Shown one piece after another: positions 6,082 through 14,561 of a stretch of 28,435 nucleotides of DNA (position 1 is its first letter; each line of letters starts with the position of its first letter). This DNA comes from Poteriospumella lacustris (taxonomy: Eukaryota; Sar; Chrysophyceae; Chromulinales; Dinobryaceae). The notes beneath the pieces were generated by a model. That model was not told the DNA's origin. It made no database searches and worked only from the letters and a program-made list of their open reading frames with translations. A program made the translations under genes and the position numbers. The DNA lies in NCBI GenBank assembly GCA_008000375.1, contig SMOI01000386.1:1-28435 (forward strand), read 5' to 3'.

Positions 6082-7162
6082 TATCCAAAATGTGGTGTGG
6101 TCCAATCGGTTGCATTCTAACCCCATGTCTATCCCCGATACCGTTGAAAAAACATACTTTAATGAAGGTAATGTCGCCCATGGTCAAGAAGAGTACGGAA
6201 AGTACCCTTATATTGTGGGATTGCATAATGGAACCGGATTCGGACAAGATCAAACAGAACCGTACTTGCAACAGAAACAGCTCAAACCGTACCCCCACCC
6301 CAACGGTCCTTTTTTGAACAATCATATGGATCAATTGGTCCCTACTCCAACCATGTATGTCAATGAACTCGCGAGTACGGGAGGGGCACCCTTATCGATT
6401 GCGCTCGATGATCCCATTACCCTCGAACATTTTATGGATTCCGAATCGCGACGGGGTGCGCCGGATAATCCCTTTAGTGCAGCCTATGCCAAACGCGCCA
6501 TCGAAAAATTAGAGTGGGACCCGACATTAGGTTCACAACGCGATGCAGTTCGGCGAAATTTAAAAGCCGACGAAGAAGATCTAGATACTACCGGACGTAA
6601 AATCGCGGCGGGATTTTATTCGGATCCGCAAAAGTATGCTCATGTGACATCTGAATTGGATCCAGAAGTAGAACGATTTATCAATCGTACTCGTGCTCCC
6701 ACGCGAGAAGATTTTGAATCGTTGGGAGAACGCATGAAACAGCCTGTAATCATTGATAATAATCAGGTGGCTCAATTAGCCAGCGGGGCGCGAACTCTTT
6801 TACAATCCACTCCACGAGCATCCGAAAATACTTTAACTACAACCAAGAAAAAAGATACCTTAAATCGCAATTATCCCATTAAGCGCTTGAGTATACAGCC
6901 CAAATCTGCTAGAGGAGGAGGGTATTCTCGACCTCCTGAAACAGCAGCCACCCCCTCAGCGATTCTTCAACAAAAAATTGATCAGTATTCTCAAGGTTTG
7001 CCCTCGACGAATAAAGATCGTTTGTTGTCGTTGTTAAAGAAAAAACGTGATTCGCTCGGTGGAACAGATTTAGGAGGTGATTTTGAAGAGGAAAGTAAAG
7101 TTGCAGTAACACCTGGTAAAAAACAACGTAAAAAGCGACGTGAAACTGTTCGTATTAATTAA
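6005..7162 (+). CDS. Unknown virion-cluster protein, 385 aa
   Basis: The ATG at 6005 gives a 77-bp overlap with the ATPase gene. An alternative ATG at 6126 (MSIPDTVEK) would avoid it. The product is polar and low in hydrophobic segments. The first half is rich in Pro, Asn and Tyr (GKYPYIVGLHNGTGFG, YLQQKQLKPYPHPNGPF). The middle is helical and charged (about 150-250). The end is strongly basic (KKQRKKRRETVRIN) and could bind DNA. No enzyme motif or membrane segment is seen. Its place between the packaging ATPase and the fibre genes suggests a structural or scaffold protein. I do not recognise a family. Confidence 0.75.
   Translation: MNPSYHLPSHKKQNQVFAKNYVQEPSIQNVVWSNRLHSNPMSIPDTVEKTYFNEGNVAHGQEEYGKYPYIVGLHNGTGFGQDQTEPYLQQKQLKPYPHPNGPFLNNHMDQLVPTPTMYVNELASTGGAPLSIALDDPITLEHFMDSESRRGAPDNPFSAAYAKRAIEKLEWDPTLGSQRDAVRRNLKADEEDLDTTGRKIAAGFYSDPQKYAHVTSELDPEVERFINRTRAPTREDFESLGERMKQPVIIDNNQVAQLASGARTLLQSTPRASENTLTTTKKKDTLNRNYPIKRLSIQPKSARGGGYSRPPETAATPSAILQQKIDQYSQGLPSTNKDRLLSLLKKKRDSLGGTDLGGDFEEESKVAVTPGKKQRKKRRETVRIN
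7143..7150 (+). promoter_or_regulatory. Short promoter motif inside preceding gene end
   Basis: AAACTGTT (followed by C rather than T) lies in the last codons of the preceding gene, 44 bp before the ATG at 7187. A TATAAAATAATT box abuts the ATG. Confidence 0.6.
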
Positions 7163-7186
7163 TTCATTTTTTGATATAAAATAATT

Positions 7187-9562
7187 ATGCTTGGTGGAAA
7201 TCGATTTTCTAGTAAAGGTAGTGGAGGCGGGAGTGGAGGAGGTGCAAGTGGAGGAGGGTCGATTACAAATACTACTTCTGAATCCATTACTTTTCCAACC
7301 GGCAATCCTGCATTAACGTTGCAGGCAAATGGCACCAAAACCGTTACCAATAATGTAATTCAGTACCTTGACCAGGATAAACATGTTTTGTTTCATGTTA
7401 CGGAAAACGGAGATTTGACATGTCAAAACACAACATGCAACTCAGAGACCATTCAGTTCCCCCCCGGAACTTCGGCGATTACCATTCAACCAAACGCAGT
7501 AGGATTAAGCAACACCGAAAAAGTCATTCAATTTGTTGACTATGACAATACGTTGAAATTTGATGTGACCGGCGGAGGAGATATGACTTGTTTACGTGGT
7601 CTTTTTGTAGGCATGTCTTACACTACACCTTTTACCACACCAGGAACCCTTGTTCAAAACAACTTTTATTCCATCGGCGAAACCGACATTTTTAATTATT
7701 CTAATCTAGACAAGAAAGGTGGAATTGTGTTTCAGTGCAACGATGAGTTGATGATGGCGATGTCAAAAGTTGATGGAGTGAGTTTTTTTGAAGATGTAAA
7801 TCTGCATCAAAAAAGTTTGGTGTTATCGTTTGATCCCGGAACCGAATACGCACCATTAGAAATCATTCAGAATGCAGGTACTAAACAACCGCTGAATGAG
7901 GTTTTCATGTACAAAGACAACGGTGGAAATGAATTGGCTTATTTAACGGAAGGAGGACATTGGATTCAACAAAGCGGATTTTTTTATGATCAAACCGGAG
8001 GACAATTGATTCCACCCTTTACTGCAGGATGTCAGATTACCAACAATTTGTCGAATACCGATCAAGAAACCGATTTTATTAATGGACATCTTGCTGATCA
8101 AGTTGGAGGGTTTCGATTTCGTTCCAATGTGAATGATTTATTGACCATGAACAACACCAATGGAATTGATGCAAAAGTGAAAATGAAAGTAAGTAATGGA
8201 GATTTCACAGTATCTAACGGGGAGATGTACGTCTCCAATGGTGGACTTCATGTTCAATTAGGAGATGTGACCGTGGGTCTTGGGAATGTGAACTTAGGTC
8301 TTGGGAGTTTAAATATGACTAGTGGAGTTTTAACTTGCCAGAACTTGAAAATCAAACATGTGAGTACAGATGGATCAACGGATTTTGTGAATACAACTTC
8401 TGGAACAGGAGGATTCACCTTTTCAGCAAATGGAAAAACATTGTTAAAATTGAATCAGGACACCAAAATCCAAATGGGGGACGCTGGATTTACCAATGCA
8501 TTAACTTCATCTTCCACCATTTATCCCGTTGCCTATCCAAAAGAAATTACCTTGACAAAAACAAACACACGCAAAATTACATTTTTTCCATTTATTTCAG
8601 GATTAATTGAAAATGTACCGTTTCCAACAATATTAAGTAGAATTGTATCCACTCCAGTTGCAACATTTACTGTTCCAAATAATTATTTGTATCCTCTTAC
8701 CATTACCCTTCCCTTAAGTTTTTGTGGTTATCAAAATCCTCCTTATCAGTATGCTGATTATAATAAATTTACGTTGGTGAATCCAAACGTAAATTTTTTA
8801 ATACAAGATTCAACCGGGGCAAATCAAGTATTTACTCAAGACCCAATTAGTTTTAAAAATTTTACAAATCCACCATCTAGCGCTACCTATGATGTGTGGG
8901 TTGATTATTCTTTGCAGAGAGAATTGGCTGGACCTGCAACAAATTACTATTTGTTTGATTTTCAAATGGGTACTGTTAATATTCATTTTACACCGACAAC
9001 AGGTGGGAAGTACACCATTTTAGCTGGAACTACTTCAACTGTAAGGTATTATCACGATGTTGGCTACGATTATGTAGAAGACCCAAATCCCGTCCCCGAC
9101 AGCACACAATATGGAATAGCTGTTGAATTACCTTCGGCAGATCGTACTGCTTATTTCTCCTATGCCCAAGTTCTGAGTGATAATCAGGGTAACTTTTTGC
9201 CCGATTGGTCAATTACACCAGGAGATTATATGAATCCATTAACAGGAACCGTACAAACTGGAAATCTGAATGTTTTGGGAAGAACAACCTTTATGGGAAA
9301 TTTGTTTTCGAATAAACCTATCCCTACAACTTCATCGTCAGATTATGGAATGAGTATTCATTGGAATAATTCTGGTGGGGGAGGAGAAACCGCGTTGGTC
9401 AATTATGCACAATCGGGTTCGGGAAGTTTTCAATTTTACAATTGCAATGCATCTGGTGCCCCGAAATTACTTTTTACCATTGATTCAGCGGGCAATTTAG
9501 TTACTTCCGGAAACATTACTTGCAATAATTTGAAGGTAAATGGAAAAATATCGAATAATTGA
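7187..9562 (+). CDS. Fibre-like protein 1, 791 aa
   Basis: The N-terminus is a Ser/Gly linker (residues 8-25). Two ~55-residue modules follow, beginning SESITFPTG and SETIQFPPG and each ending ..V.GD.TC, so they are tandem repeats. Residues about 340-390 are short beta repeats (VSNGDF, VSNGEM, VSNGGL, then GDVTVGLGNVNLGLG) like those in trimeric fibre shafts. Residues about 425-655 are a larger Tyr/Pro/Asn-rich globular segment. The C-terminus (about 705-791) repeats a module also present near the start of the next gene (NYAQSGSGSFQFYNCN). No enzyme motif is seen. The role inferred from architecture and neighbours is a capsid-vertex or surface fibre for host attachment. Confidence 0.75.
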   Translation: MLGGNRFSSKGSGGGSGGGASGGGSITNTTSESITFPTGNPALTLQANGTKTVTNNVIQYLDQDKHVLFHVTENGDLTCQNTTCNSETIQFPPGTSAITIQPNAVGLSNTEKVIQFVDYDNTLKFDVTGGGDMTCLRGLFVGMSYTTPFTTPGTLVQNNFYSIGETDIFNYSNLDKKGGIVFQCNDELMMAMSKVDGVSFFEDVNLHQKSLVLSFDPGTEYAPLEIIQNAGTKQPLNEVFMYKDNGGNELAYLTEGGHWIQQSGFFYDQTGGQLIPPFTAGCQITNNLSNTDQETDFINGHLADQVGGFRFRSNVNDLLTMNNTNGIDAKVKMKVSNGDFTVSNGEMYVSNGGLHVQLGDVTVGLGNVNLGLGSLNMTSGVLTCQNLKIKHVSTDGSTDFVNTTSGTGGFTFSANGKTLLKLNQDTKIQMGDAGFTNALTSSSTIYPVAYPKEITLTKTNTRKITFFPFISGLIENVPFPTILSRIVSTPVATFTVPNNYLYPLTITLPLSFCGYQNPPYQYADYNKFTLVNPNVNFLIQDSTGANQVFTQDPISFKNFTNPPSSATYDVWVDYSLQRELAGPATNYYLFDFQMGTVNIHFTPTTGGKYTILAGTTSTVRYYHDVGYDYVEDPNPVPDSTQYGIAVELPSADRTAYFSYAQVLSDNQGNFLPDWSITPGDYMNPLTGTVQTGNLNVLGRTTFMGNLFSNKPIPTTSSSDYGMSIHWNNSGGGGETALVNYAQSGSGSFQFYNCNASGAPKLLFTIDSAGNLVTSGNITCNNLKVNGKISNN

Positions 9563-9566
9563 AGGA

Positions 9567-9575
9567 AAACAGTTT
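9567..9575 (+). promoter_or_regulatory. Short promoter motif in inverted form
   Basis: AAACAGTTT, the reverse complement of AAACTGTTT, lies 42 bp before the ATG at 9609. The spacing matches the forward copies, which suggests that the site works in either orientation. AAATAAATAA abuts the ATG. Confidence 0.55.
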
Positions 9576-9608
9576 ACAGTTGGGACTCTACTTTCATGAA
9601 ATAAATAA

Positions 9609-11336
9609 ATGCCTGTCATTGCGGATTCGTCGACTCTGGTACCTGGGAGTGAAGGAACGACACTCGATTTAGGTGGAAATGTGTTTACCAGTGATACGTT
9701 AAAAGTGAACAATCAAACAACCACAACTTCCCTTTTAGTGACTGGTCCTGTTCGATTCGATAATTCAACGTTAAATGATTTTTATGTCCATGCTAATTTG
9801 GAACGTGGACTTGGAGTCTTTTGGAATGTGGATTATGGACAAGGTGCAACAACATTTTTGAATTATGGACAATATGGACCTGGAGGTTTTGCGTTCTACA
9901 ATTGCAATGGATTGCAAGATCCAACAAAAATTGTAATCTTTGATAACACTGGAAAAATACAGAGCAATTCCCTTACTGTGACGAACAGCGTGACTTGTGG
10001 AACCCTCAATTGTAGTTCGGTTGTGGATTCGGGTACCGTACAATGTGCAGGATTAACATCAACTGGAAACATTGATACAGGAACCAATTCGGTATCTTGT
10101 GGAACCCTCAATTGTACTTCGGTTGTGGATTCAGGGACTGTTCAGTGCGCTGGATTAACATCGACCGGAAACATTGATGCTAAAACGAATTCAATTACTT
10201 GTGGAGCATTGACTCTTAATGCCGTTGGATTGAGTTCTCCCGGTACGATGATATGCGCAGGAATATCTTGTACGGGAATTGTGAATACACTAGCACTGAC
10301 TTCTGCCGGAGCATTATCTTGTGGCGGAATCAATGCAGACAACAATACGGTGAATTGTGGAAGAGTCAATTGTACTTCGGTGGTCAATTCGGGTACTTCA
10401 CATTGTGTTGGATTGACTTCAAGTGGAAACATTGATGCAGGAACCAATTCAGTCACTTGTGGTACCCTCAATTGTAGTTCTGTCAGCAATTCCGGTTCGT
10501 TACAATGCGCAGGATTGACATGTAATGGAACATTAAATGCACAATCAGGAAATATTACAAACGTTTTGTCTGTTGGGGGTTTGTCGGGACCCAGCAATCA
10601 AATTAATGTGGGATCAAACGTGAATGCTGGAAACTATTCAATCACATGTGGACCAATCAGTTGTACTTCTGTGGTCAATGCAGGAAATTCACAATGTCAA
10701 CAGTTCACTTGTACTTCAGTGAACTGTAGTTCCCTTGTGAATTCGGGTACTTCGCAATGTGCGGGATTAACTTCAACCGGCAATATTGCTGCCGGAACGA
10801 ATTCAGTGACTTGTGGCGCACTCAGTTGTTCTTCCATTACCGATTCGGGAAGTTTGTCGTGCGCTTCCCTTTCAATCAACGGATTGACCGTAGGGTATTC
10901 CGCTCCCCTACGTACCGGTACATTGTTTCGAACACCGATTTGGTCGAGTGGATGGAATTGGAACCCAGCTAGTGCGGGAGGAAATTCTAATTCATCTGTA
11001 CTTGCGGTACAATTTACTCACAATTTGAATATTTCTCTCACTAGTATACCTTTCTTTCGATTTTTTGTCAATTCGGATCCTCTTCAAAACTCATCGACTC
11101 AACCTGTTCTTGGTACCAATACGATTATGGAATTGTATCCTAACAAAAGTGATTCGAACAATGTTGGGGTGCTGTTGGGTCATAAAGATGCAAATACAAT
11201 CGATGTGATCATCTATAAAACAACACAAACCCCGAATATTAATGGCGGTGCGTGGACTACGAGTGGAAACATTAATGTAGCTCAATCGTACAACGCTTTT
11301 TATAATCCGATGTGGTACATGATTTTAGCTTATTAA
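9609..11336 (+). CDS. Fibre-like protein 2 with Cys-rich repeat shaft, 575 aa
   Basis: Residues about 55-125 carry the module shared with the C-terminus of fibre protein 1 (here FLNYGQYGPGGFAFYNCN). Residues about 128-420 form a shaft of ~34-residue repeats with regularly placed Cys, of the pattern CGTLNCxSVVDSGTxQCAGL then TSTGNID. Cys-rich shafts of this sort may cross-link between strands of a trimer. The C-terminal ~150 residues (from about LRTGTLFRTP) are a unique Trp/Tyr/Asn-rich domain ending WYMILAY, suited to a receptor-binding head. No signal peptide is seen. It is convergent with the next gene, and the two stops overlap within TTAA. The role is inferred from architecture. Confidence 0.78.
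   Translation: MPVIADSSTLVPGSEGTTLDLGGNVFTSDTLKVNNQTTTTSLLVTGPVRFDNSTLNDFYVHANLERGLGVFWNVDYGQGATTFLNYGQYGPGGFAFYNCNGLQDPTKIVIFDNTGKIQSNSLTVTNSVTCGTLNCSSVVDSGTVQCAGLTSTGNIDTGTNSVSCGTLNCTSVVDSGTVQCAGLTSTGNIDAKTNSITCGALTLNAVGLSSPGTMICAGISCTGIVNTLALTSAGALSCGGINADNNTVNCGRVNCTSVVNSGTSHCVGLTSSGNIDAGTNSVTCGTLNCSSVSNSGSLQCAGLTCNGTLNAQSGNITNVLSVGGLSGPSNQINVGSNVNAGNYSITCGPISCTSVVNAGNSQCQQFTCTSVNCSSLVNSGTSQCAGLTSTGNIAAGTNSVTCGALSCSSITDSGSLSCASLSINGLTVGYSAPLRTGTLFRTPIWSSGWNWNPASAGGNSNSSVLAVQFTHNLNISLTSIPFFRFFVNSDPLQNSSTQPVLGTNTIMELYPNKSDSNNVGVLLGHKDANTIDVIIYKTTQTPNINGGAWTTSGNINVAQSYNAFYNPMWYMILAY
9990..10870 (+). repeat. Coding repeats of the fibre shaft, unit about 102 bp
   Basis: The first two units (from 9990 and 10092) are nearly identical at the DNA level (shared ACTTGTGGAACCCTCAATTG is split only by one base in unit 2's flank). 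Later units diverge and vary in length. The gradient from fresh to worn copies indicates recent unit duplication, so shaft length may vary between element copies. Confidence 0.75.
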
Positions 11337-11971
11337 GTTAACGCAGCCGAACAGGCCAGCAAATCTTGCTGAAAAAGATCAAGAATCATGTCAGTGGAAT
11401 AATGCAATTGCAAATCACGGACATACGAAGTAAACAATTGATTAATGCCATGTTTTAATTGCCGTTGTGTGCGTAATGTAATTTGACACTTTTTTCCTTT
11501 CCCCTTTTTCTGGCTTACACTCTGATTTTCAAAAGAAGGCAAATCCAGTTTTGCCCGAATGGTTTTCATTCGAATCAATTGATGAGTTTCGTGATCGACC
11601 AAGAAAGTCGAGCGCTCGAACGATAAGCGATCGGTAGCTCCGAACGTATTGCGGCGCAAATTCGTTAACGATTGAACCCAGAACATTTTGGGAGTTTCAT
11701 AAGGTGTATACAATTTTACATAATGCGGGCCTTGCAACATCATGCGATGACTTTGTTTTCCCAACAATTGAAGAAAAGTCAGACATTTGTAGTCTCCGTG
11801 ATAACATAAATTCACCAGCACGTGTTTGGACAAATCAATTTTTTGCGTTTCTGGATCACGAACGCGTTCGTAAAATTCATCGATGTTTTGATTCTTGATT
11901 TGGTTTTGTCCTAGTTTTTCAATTACCCAATTAAAGTCGTAATTTTCGTTTTCGTTCTCGTCCTCCCACAT
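11333..11971 (-). CDS. Unknown protein of the penton operon, 212 aa
   Basis: The ATG at 11971 lies inside the end of the minor capsid gene (41-bp overlap) and the stop overlaps the fibre gene stop. The N-terminus is acidic and Asn-rich (MWEDENENENYDFNW). The rest is mixed alpha/beta with Cys, His and aromatic residues (LVNLCYHGDYKCLTFLQLLG), a basic loop (QKKGKGKKC) and a helical end. I looked for the His, acidic, Gln and Cys signature of an adenovirus-type maturation protease, which is expected in this lineage, and did not find a convincing one. The function is unknown. Co-translation or co-transcription with the penton suggests an assembly role. Confidence 0.75.
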   Translation of the reverse strand: MWEDENENENYDFNWVIEKLGQNQIKNQNIDEFYERVRDPETQKIDLSKHVLVNLCYHGDYKCLTFLQLLGKQSHRMMLQGPHYVKLYTPYETPKMFWVQSLTNLRRNTFGATDRLSFERSTFLVDHETHQLIRMKTIRAKLDLPSFENQSVSQKKGKGKKCQITLRTQRQLKHGINQLFTSYVRDLQLHYSTDMILDLFQQDLLACSAALT

Positions 11972-12938
11972 CGAGTGAATCGTAATGGTCCGGATAATGA
12001 TTAGTTAATGGGCGAAGATTTTGATTAAACTGAACCGTTTCCAATCCTGCAATTCCAGTATCCACCGCCCAGCGAATTCCTAATGTCAATGTCCAATCTT
12101 GTCCGTTCCAATCAATTTCGTTATTGTCCCAATCCACAAATCGAACCGTCAGTACCCCTTCAAGATTCAATCTTGGAATTTGCGAAGTAAAATCAATAAT
12201 GGGTGCGTAATCAATAATATCTCCAAATGCACAATTCGGGTGAATAACGTGGAATACCTCACCAATCCCAAACCCAGAAGTCCGATTATGGGTATTCAAT
12301 TGATCAATTTTCATGATTAAATCAGGAGTTGTCATTTGAGGTATCCCTGTGCTTTGTAACAATTTGTTATGCATCACCCATGCATTAAACGTGAAGGAGG
12401 GAGGATTGATAGTTTGACTCGATTCGAATCCAAGTGGATGCAAAATTGAAGTGGGTGTATCGATAAAATAAAACCCGTAAAAATTACTGGGAGCAACCCA
12501 GGTAGTGAAATCAAAACTAATGAGGGCAGTAGATGAATTGAAAACACATTGAATGTTTTTGAGTGGAGTAGAACCATTGGCGGTAAAGGTTGTGAAAAAC
12601 GTGTTGAGTGTGTCAAGAATGGGATTTGTGTTATTAATATCGTATCCACCCGGAGAAATGGATCCAGTGTAATAGGTTGGAGTATAGATTCCCCCCGAGT
12701 ACGTCAATACACAAATTTGAAGCGTATTGTTTGCGGAATTGATATTGTAAATTGCATTGGGACAATAAAAATGAAGCAAGTTGACAATGCATGTTTGAGT
12801 ATCGGTAGTCACTTCTGGAGCTACGGGTAAACTAAATTGAACGATTGATCTTTTGTCGTTTTTGCTGATAGCTTTGCGACTGTTGAGGATCAATTGAAAC
12901 GGAGGTTGTTGATCGTTGATTAAGTTCAATCCACTCAT
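11931..12938 (-). CDS. Minor capsid (penton-like, single jelly-roll) protein, 335 aa
   Basis: The pattern fits Polinton and virophage penton proteins: FQLILNSRKAISKND near the start, beta strands ending in FYCPNAIYNINSANNTLQI (residues about 57-75), then a GGYDINN...ILDTLNTFF helix and many beta strands to about residue 300. The end is basic (RERKRKLRL). The fold would be a single jelly roll occupying the five-fold vertices and holding the fibres. The length is usual. The ATG follows AATAAATTAA. The gene overlaps the upstream unknown gene by 107 bp and the downstream one by 41 bp. The assignment rests on sequence pattern and neighbours. Confidence 0.85.
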   Translation of the reverse strand: MSGLNLINDQQPPFQLILNSRKAISKNDKRSIVQFSLPVAPEVTTDTQTCIVNLLHFYCPNAIYNINSANNTLQICVLTYSGGIYTPTYYTGSISPGGYDINNTNPILDTLNTFFTTFTANGSTPLKNIQCVFNSSTALISFDFTTWVAPSNFYGFYFIDTPTSILHPLGFESSQTINPPSFTFNAWVMHNKLLQSTGIPQMTTPDLIMKIDQLNTHNRTSGFGIGEVFHVIHPNCAFGDIIDYAPIIDFTSQIPRLNLEGVLTVRFVDWDNNEIDWNGQDWTLTLGIRWAVDTGIAGLETVQFNQNLRPLTNHYPDHYDSLDVGGRERKRKLRL

Positions 12939-13206
12939 TTAATTTATTCTGGTTGTGTGCTTGTTTTAATGCTTCGATTTCTTCGTTGGATTTCCAAGGT
13001 GTAGAAAACCAATTGTTCAGTAAATCTTTATATTCTTCCTCTGAAACGGGAGGTAATACACCTAGTTTATATTCGGTTAGCGCTCGAATAACAAATCTGG
13101 GCAAGCGTTCAATTTCAGCAAAGGAAGCAGAAACAGTTTCCCCATAGATATGATTTTCACCTTTACTTTCTTCATATGCAACAGTTTCGTTTAAAATGTC
13201 AGGCAT
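12832..13206 (-). CDS. Unknown acidic protein, 124 aa
   Basis: I chose the ATG at 13206 because TTTTTATTAATC lies directly before it, as at other starts. An in-frame ATG at 13242 would add 12 hydrophobic residues but would run into the divergent gene. The product is acidic at the start (NETVAYEESKGENHIYGE), then has helices with Trp (LLNNWFSTPW) and a Gln/Ser-rich end (DPQQSQSYQQKRQK). It overlaps the penton gene start by 107 bp in another frame, so it leads the leftward trio. No family is recognised. It is perhaps a penton partner or scaffold. Confidence 0.65.
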   Translation of the reverse strand: MPDILNETVAYEESKGENHIYGETVSASFAEIERLPRFVIRALTEYKLGVLPPVSEEEYKDLLNNWFSTPWKSNEEIEALKQAHNQNKLNEWIELNQRSTTSVSIDPQQSQSYQQKRQKINRSI

Positions 13207-13219
13207 GATTAATAAAAAT
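13207..13219. promoter_or_regulatory. Divergent start region, 13 bp between two ATGs
   Basis: GATTAATAAAAAT separates the leftward ATG at 13206 from the rightward ATG at 13220. It gives an AT-rich start box on both strands. An inverted short motif (AACAGTTT, 13180-13187) lies within the leftward gene, 33-40 bp from the rightward ATG, close to the usual spacing. Confidence 0.5.
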
Positions 13220-13900
13220 ATGACTGAGGTTGCAAAGAACATTGCAAATTATGAAACGGTTTTGTCTAAAAAGGAAGAACGAAAACGGAAATTGCAGGAA
13301 TTGAAAAGTATGTTAATGCATCAGAAAGAAGACAAAGAAGAAAAAGAGACTTCAGATGAAGATGTGAAAATAGAAGAGAAAAAGAAAGAAAAAGAAGATC
13401 CAAGTCCGGTGAAAGAAAAACGGAGTAGAAAAGAACGAAAAAAGAAGAGTAAAAGGGAAATTCGTGAGAAGCAAATCAAACGCGTCACCGACAAACATTT
13501 TTTGGCTAAAGTTCCAAAAATCGATTCGGCTTCGGAAAACAGTTCTTCTAGTTCGAGCTCGGACGAATCAGATTCTGACTCACAATCTTCATCCTCATCT
13601 TCTTCTTCTTCCTCCTCTTCGAATTCCTCAACACCTGAAAAAAAGAAAAAACGTCGTAAATTATCGACAGAAGAACTACACCTTGAAATTGAAAAAATAA
13701 AGGAAGTGATTGCTAAACAAATGAAAAAACAAAAATTCAAGAAGTATAAACGCAAAACACCGAAAAATAATGCGTTATTTCCCTCTCAAACTTCGGCACC
13801 TCGCGTTTATCCAAACGGCAATCCTCAATCCAACATGTTTCATTCTTCGGGTGAAACCGTTCCTCGTCCTTCTTCCCAAAGTATGTTTAAATTCTTATGA
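13220..13900 (+). CDS. Lys/Glu/Ser-rich protein, 226 aa
   Basis: The start is the ATG after TTAATAAAAAT; an upstream ATG at 13196 overlaps the divergent gene's start. Residues about 15-95 are a highly charged helix (KEERKRKLQELK, KEKRSRKERKKKSKREIREK). Residues about 105-140 are an acidic poly-Ser tract, then KKKKRRK and another coiled coil (about 148-182). The end is Pro/Ser-rich. Several nuclear-localisation-like basic clusters are visible, and the Ser/Asp tract looks like casein-kinase substrate. It may be a core or nucleic-acid-binding virion protein, judged from its place before the lipase and capsid genes. There is no recognised family. The stop overlaps the next ATG as ATGA. Confidence 0.7.
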   Translation: MTEVAKNIANYETVLSKKEERKRKLQELKSMLMHQKEDKEEKETSDEDVKIEEKKKEKEDPSPVKEKRSRKERKKKSKREIREKQIKRVTDKHFLAKVPKIDSASENSSSSSSSDESDSDSQSSSSSSSSSSSSNSSTPEKKKKRRKLSTEELHLEIEKIKEVIAKQMKKQKFKKYKRKTPKNNALFPSQTSAPRVYPNGNPQSNMFHSSGETVPRPSSQSMFKFL

Positions 13901-14517
13901 AACATAAACGAACATTGTTGCGAGAATCGTCAAGTCAGCGTAAATCCAAATTTCGTCGATTATTGAATGCAGGATATGAATCCAACCCAAAACGCGAAAA
14001 AGAACGGTTAGAGGCAGAAGGTTATGTCAAAGACCACTCCTTATCTACCAAAAAGGATAAAGTCTACTATTCTCCCTACGACAAAAAAGCATACGTGGTT
14101 TACAATGGGACTAATCCGACCGACATTCGAGATTTAGCGACCGATACAGCCTTAGCTGTAGGGGTGGGACGATTTACCCCTCGTTTCAAACGCGCTAAAC
14201 GAATTGCGAAAAAAGCGTCTTCCAAATACGGAAGTGAACATACGATTGCCGTCGGGCATTCATTAGGAGGAAGTCTAGCCACCGAAAGCGGGTTAAAACA
14301 TCGCGTCACTTTCAATAAAGGAGTGGGTATTGGTGGAATCGGGAAACAAATGCGACGGGGGCAAGAAGATTATCGCACATCTCATGATGTGGTATCTGCG
14401 CTATCTTCATTTTCCAAATACGGAAATAAAACAAAAACATCGAGTGGGAGTTTGCACCAAACGTTGCGTTCTACCACAAATCCACTTGCTGCACATGCAT
14501 TATCTCAATTAAAGTAA
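13897..14517 (+). CDS. Class 3 lipase-like alpha/beta hydrolase, 206 aa
   Basis: Residues 120-124 are GHSLG in a VGHSLGGSLA nucleophile elbow (Ser122). The upstream strand AYVVYNGTNPTDIRDLATD (about 65-83) matches the class 3 lipase region that carries the oxyanion turn. Asp164 (SHDVVS) and His200 (or His187) are candidates for the rest of the triad. The enzyme would cleave a lipid ester. The N-terminus is very basic (residues 1-40), which fits a virion protein or DNA contact. Start and stop overlap (ATGA) with the preceding gene. Place and promoter class put it with virion genes, so membrane breaching on entry is a reasonable inference, not shown. Confidence 0.8.
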   Translation: MKHKRTLLRESSSQRKSKFRRLLNAGYESNPKREKERLEAEGYVKDHSLSTKKDKVYYSPYDKKAYVVYNGTNPTDIRDLATDTALAVGVGRFTPRFKRAKRIAKKASSKYGSEHTIAVGHSLGGSLATESGLKHRVTFNKGVGIGGIGKQMRRGQEDYRTSHDVVSALSSFSKYGNKTKTSSGSLHQTLRSTTNPLAAHALSQLK

Positions 14518-14525
14518 AACTGTTT
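14517..14525 (+). promoter_or_regulatory. Short promoter motif
   Basis: AAACTGTTT begins at the last base of the lipase-like gene's TAA stop and lies 45 bp before the ATG at 14562. TTATTATAAA abuts the ATG. Confidence 0.72.
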
Positions 14526-14561
14526 CCTTGGTTTTGTAGTCTTCTTTGTTTTTATTATAAA

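Noticed and set aside
10142-10597. Leftward frame inside the fibre shaft repeats
   Set aside because: Repeat-driven mirror of the Cys-rich fibre coding sequence, with no start signals.
11333-11971. Adenovirus-type protease
   Set aside because: Position would fit, but I could not place a believable His, acid, Gln and Cys order in the 212 residues.
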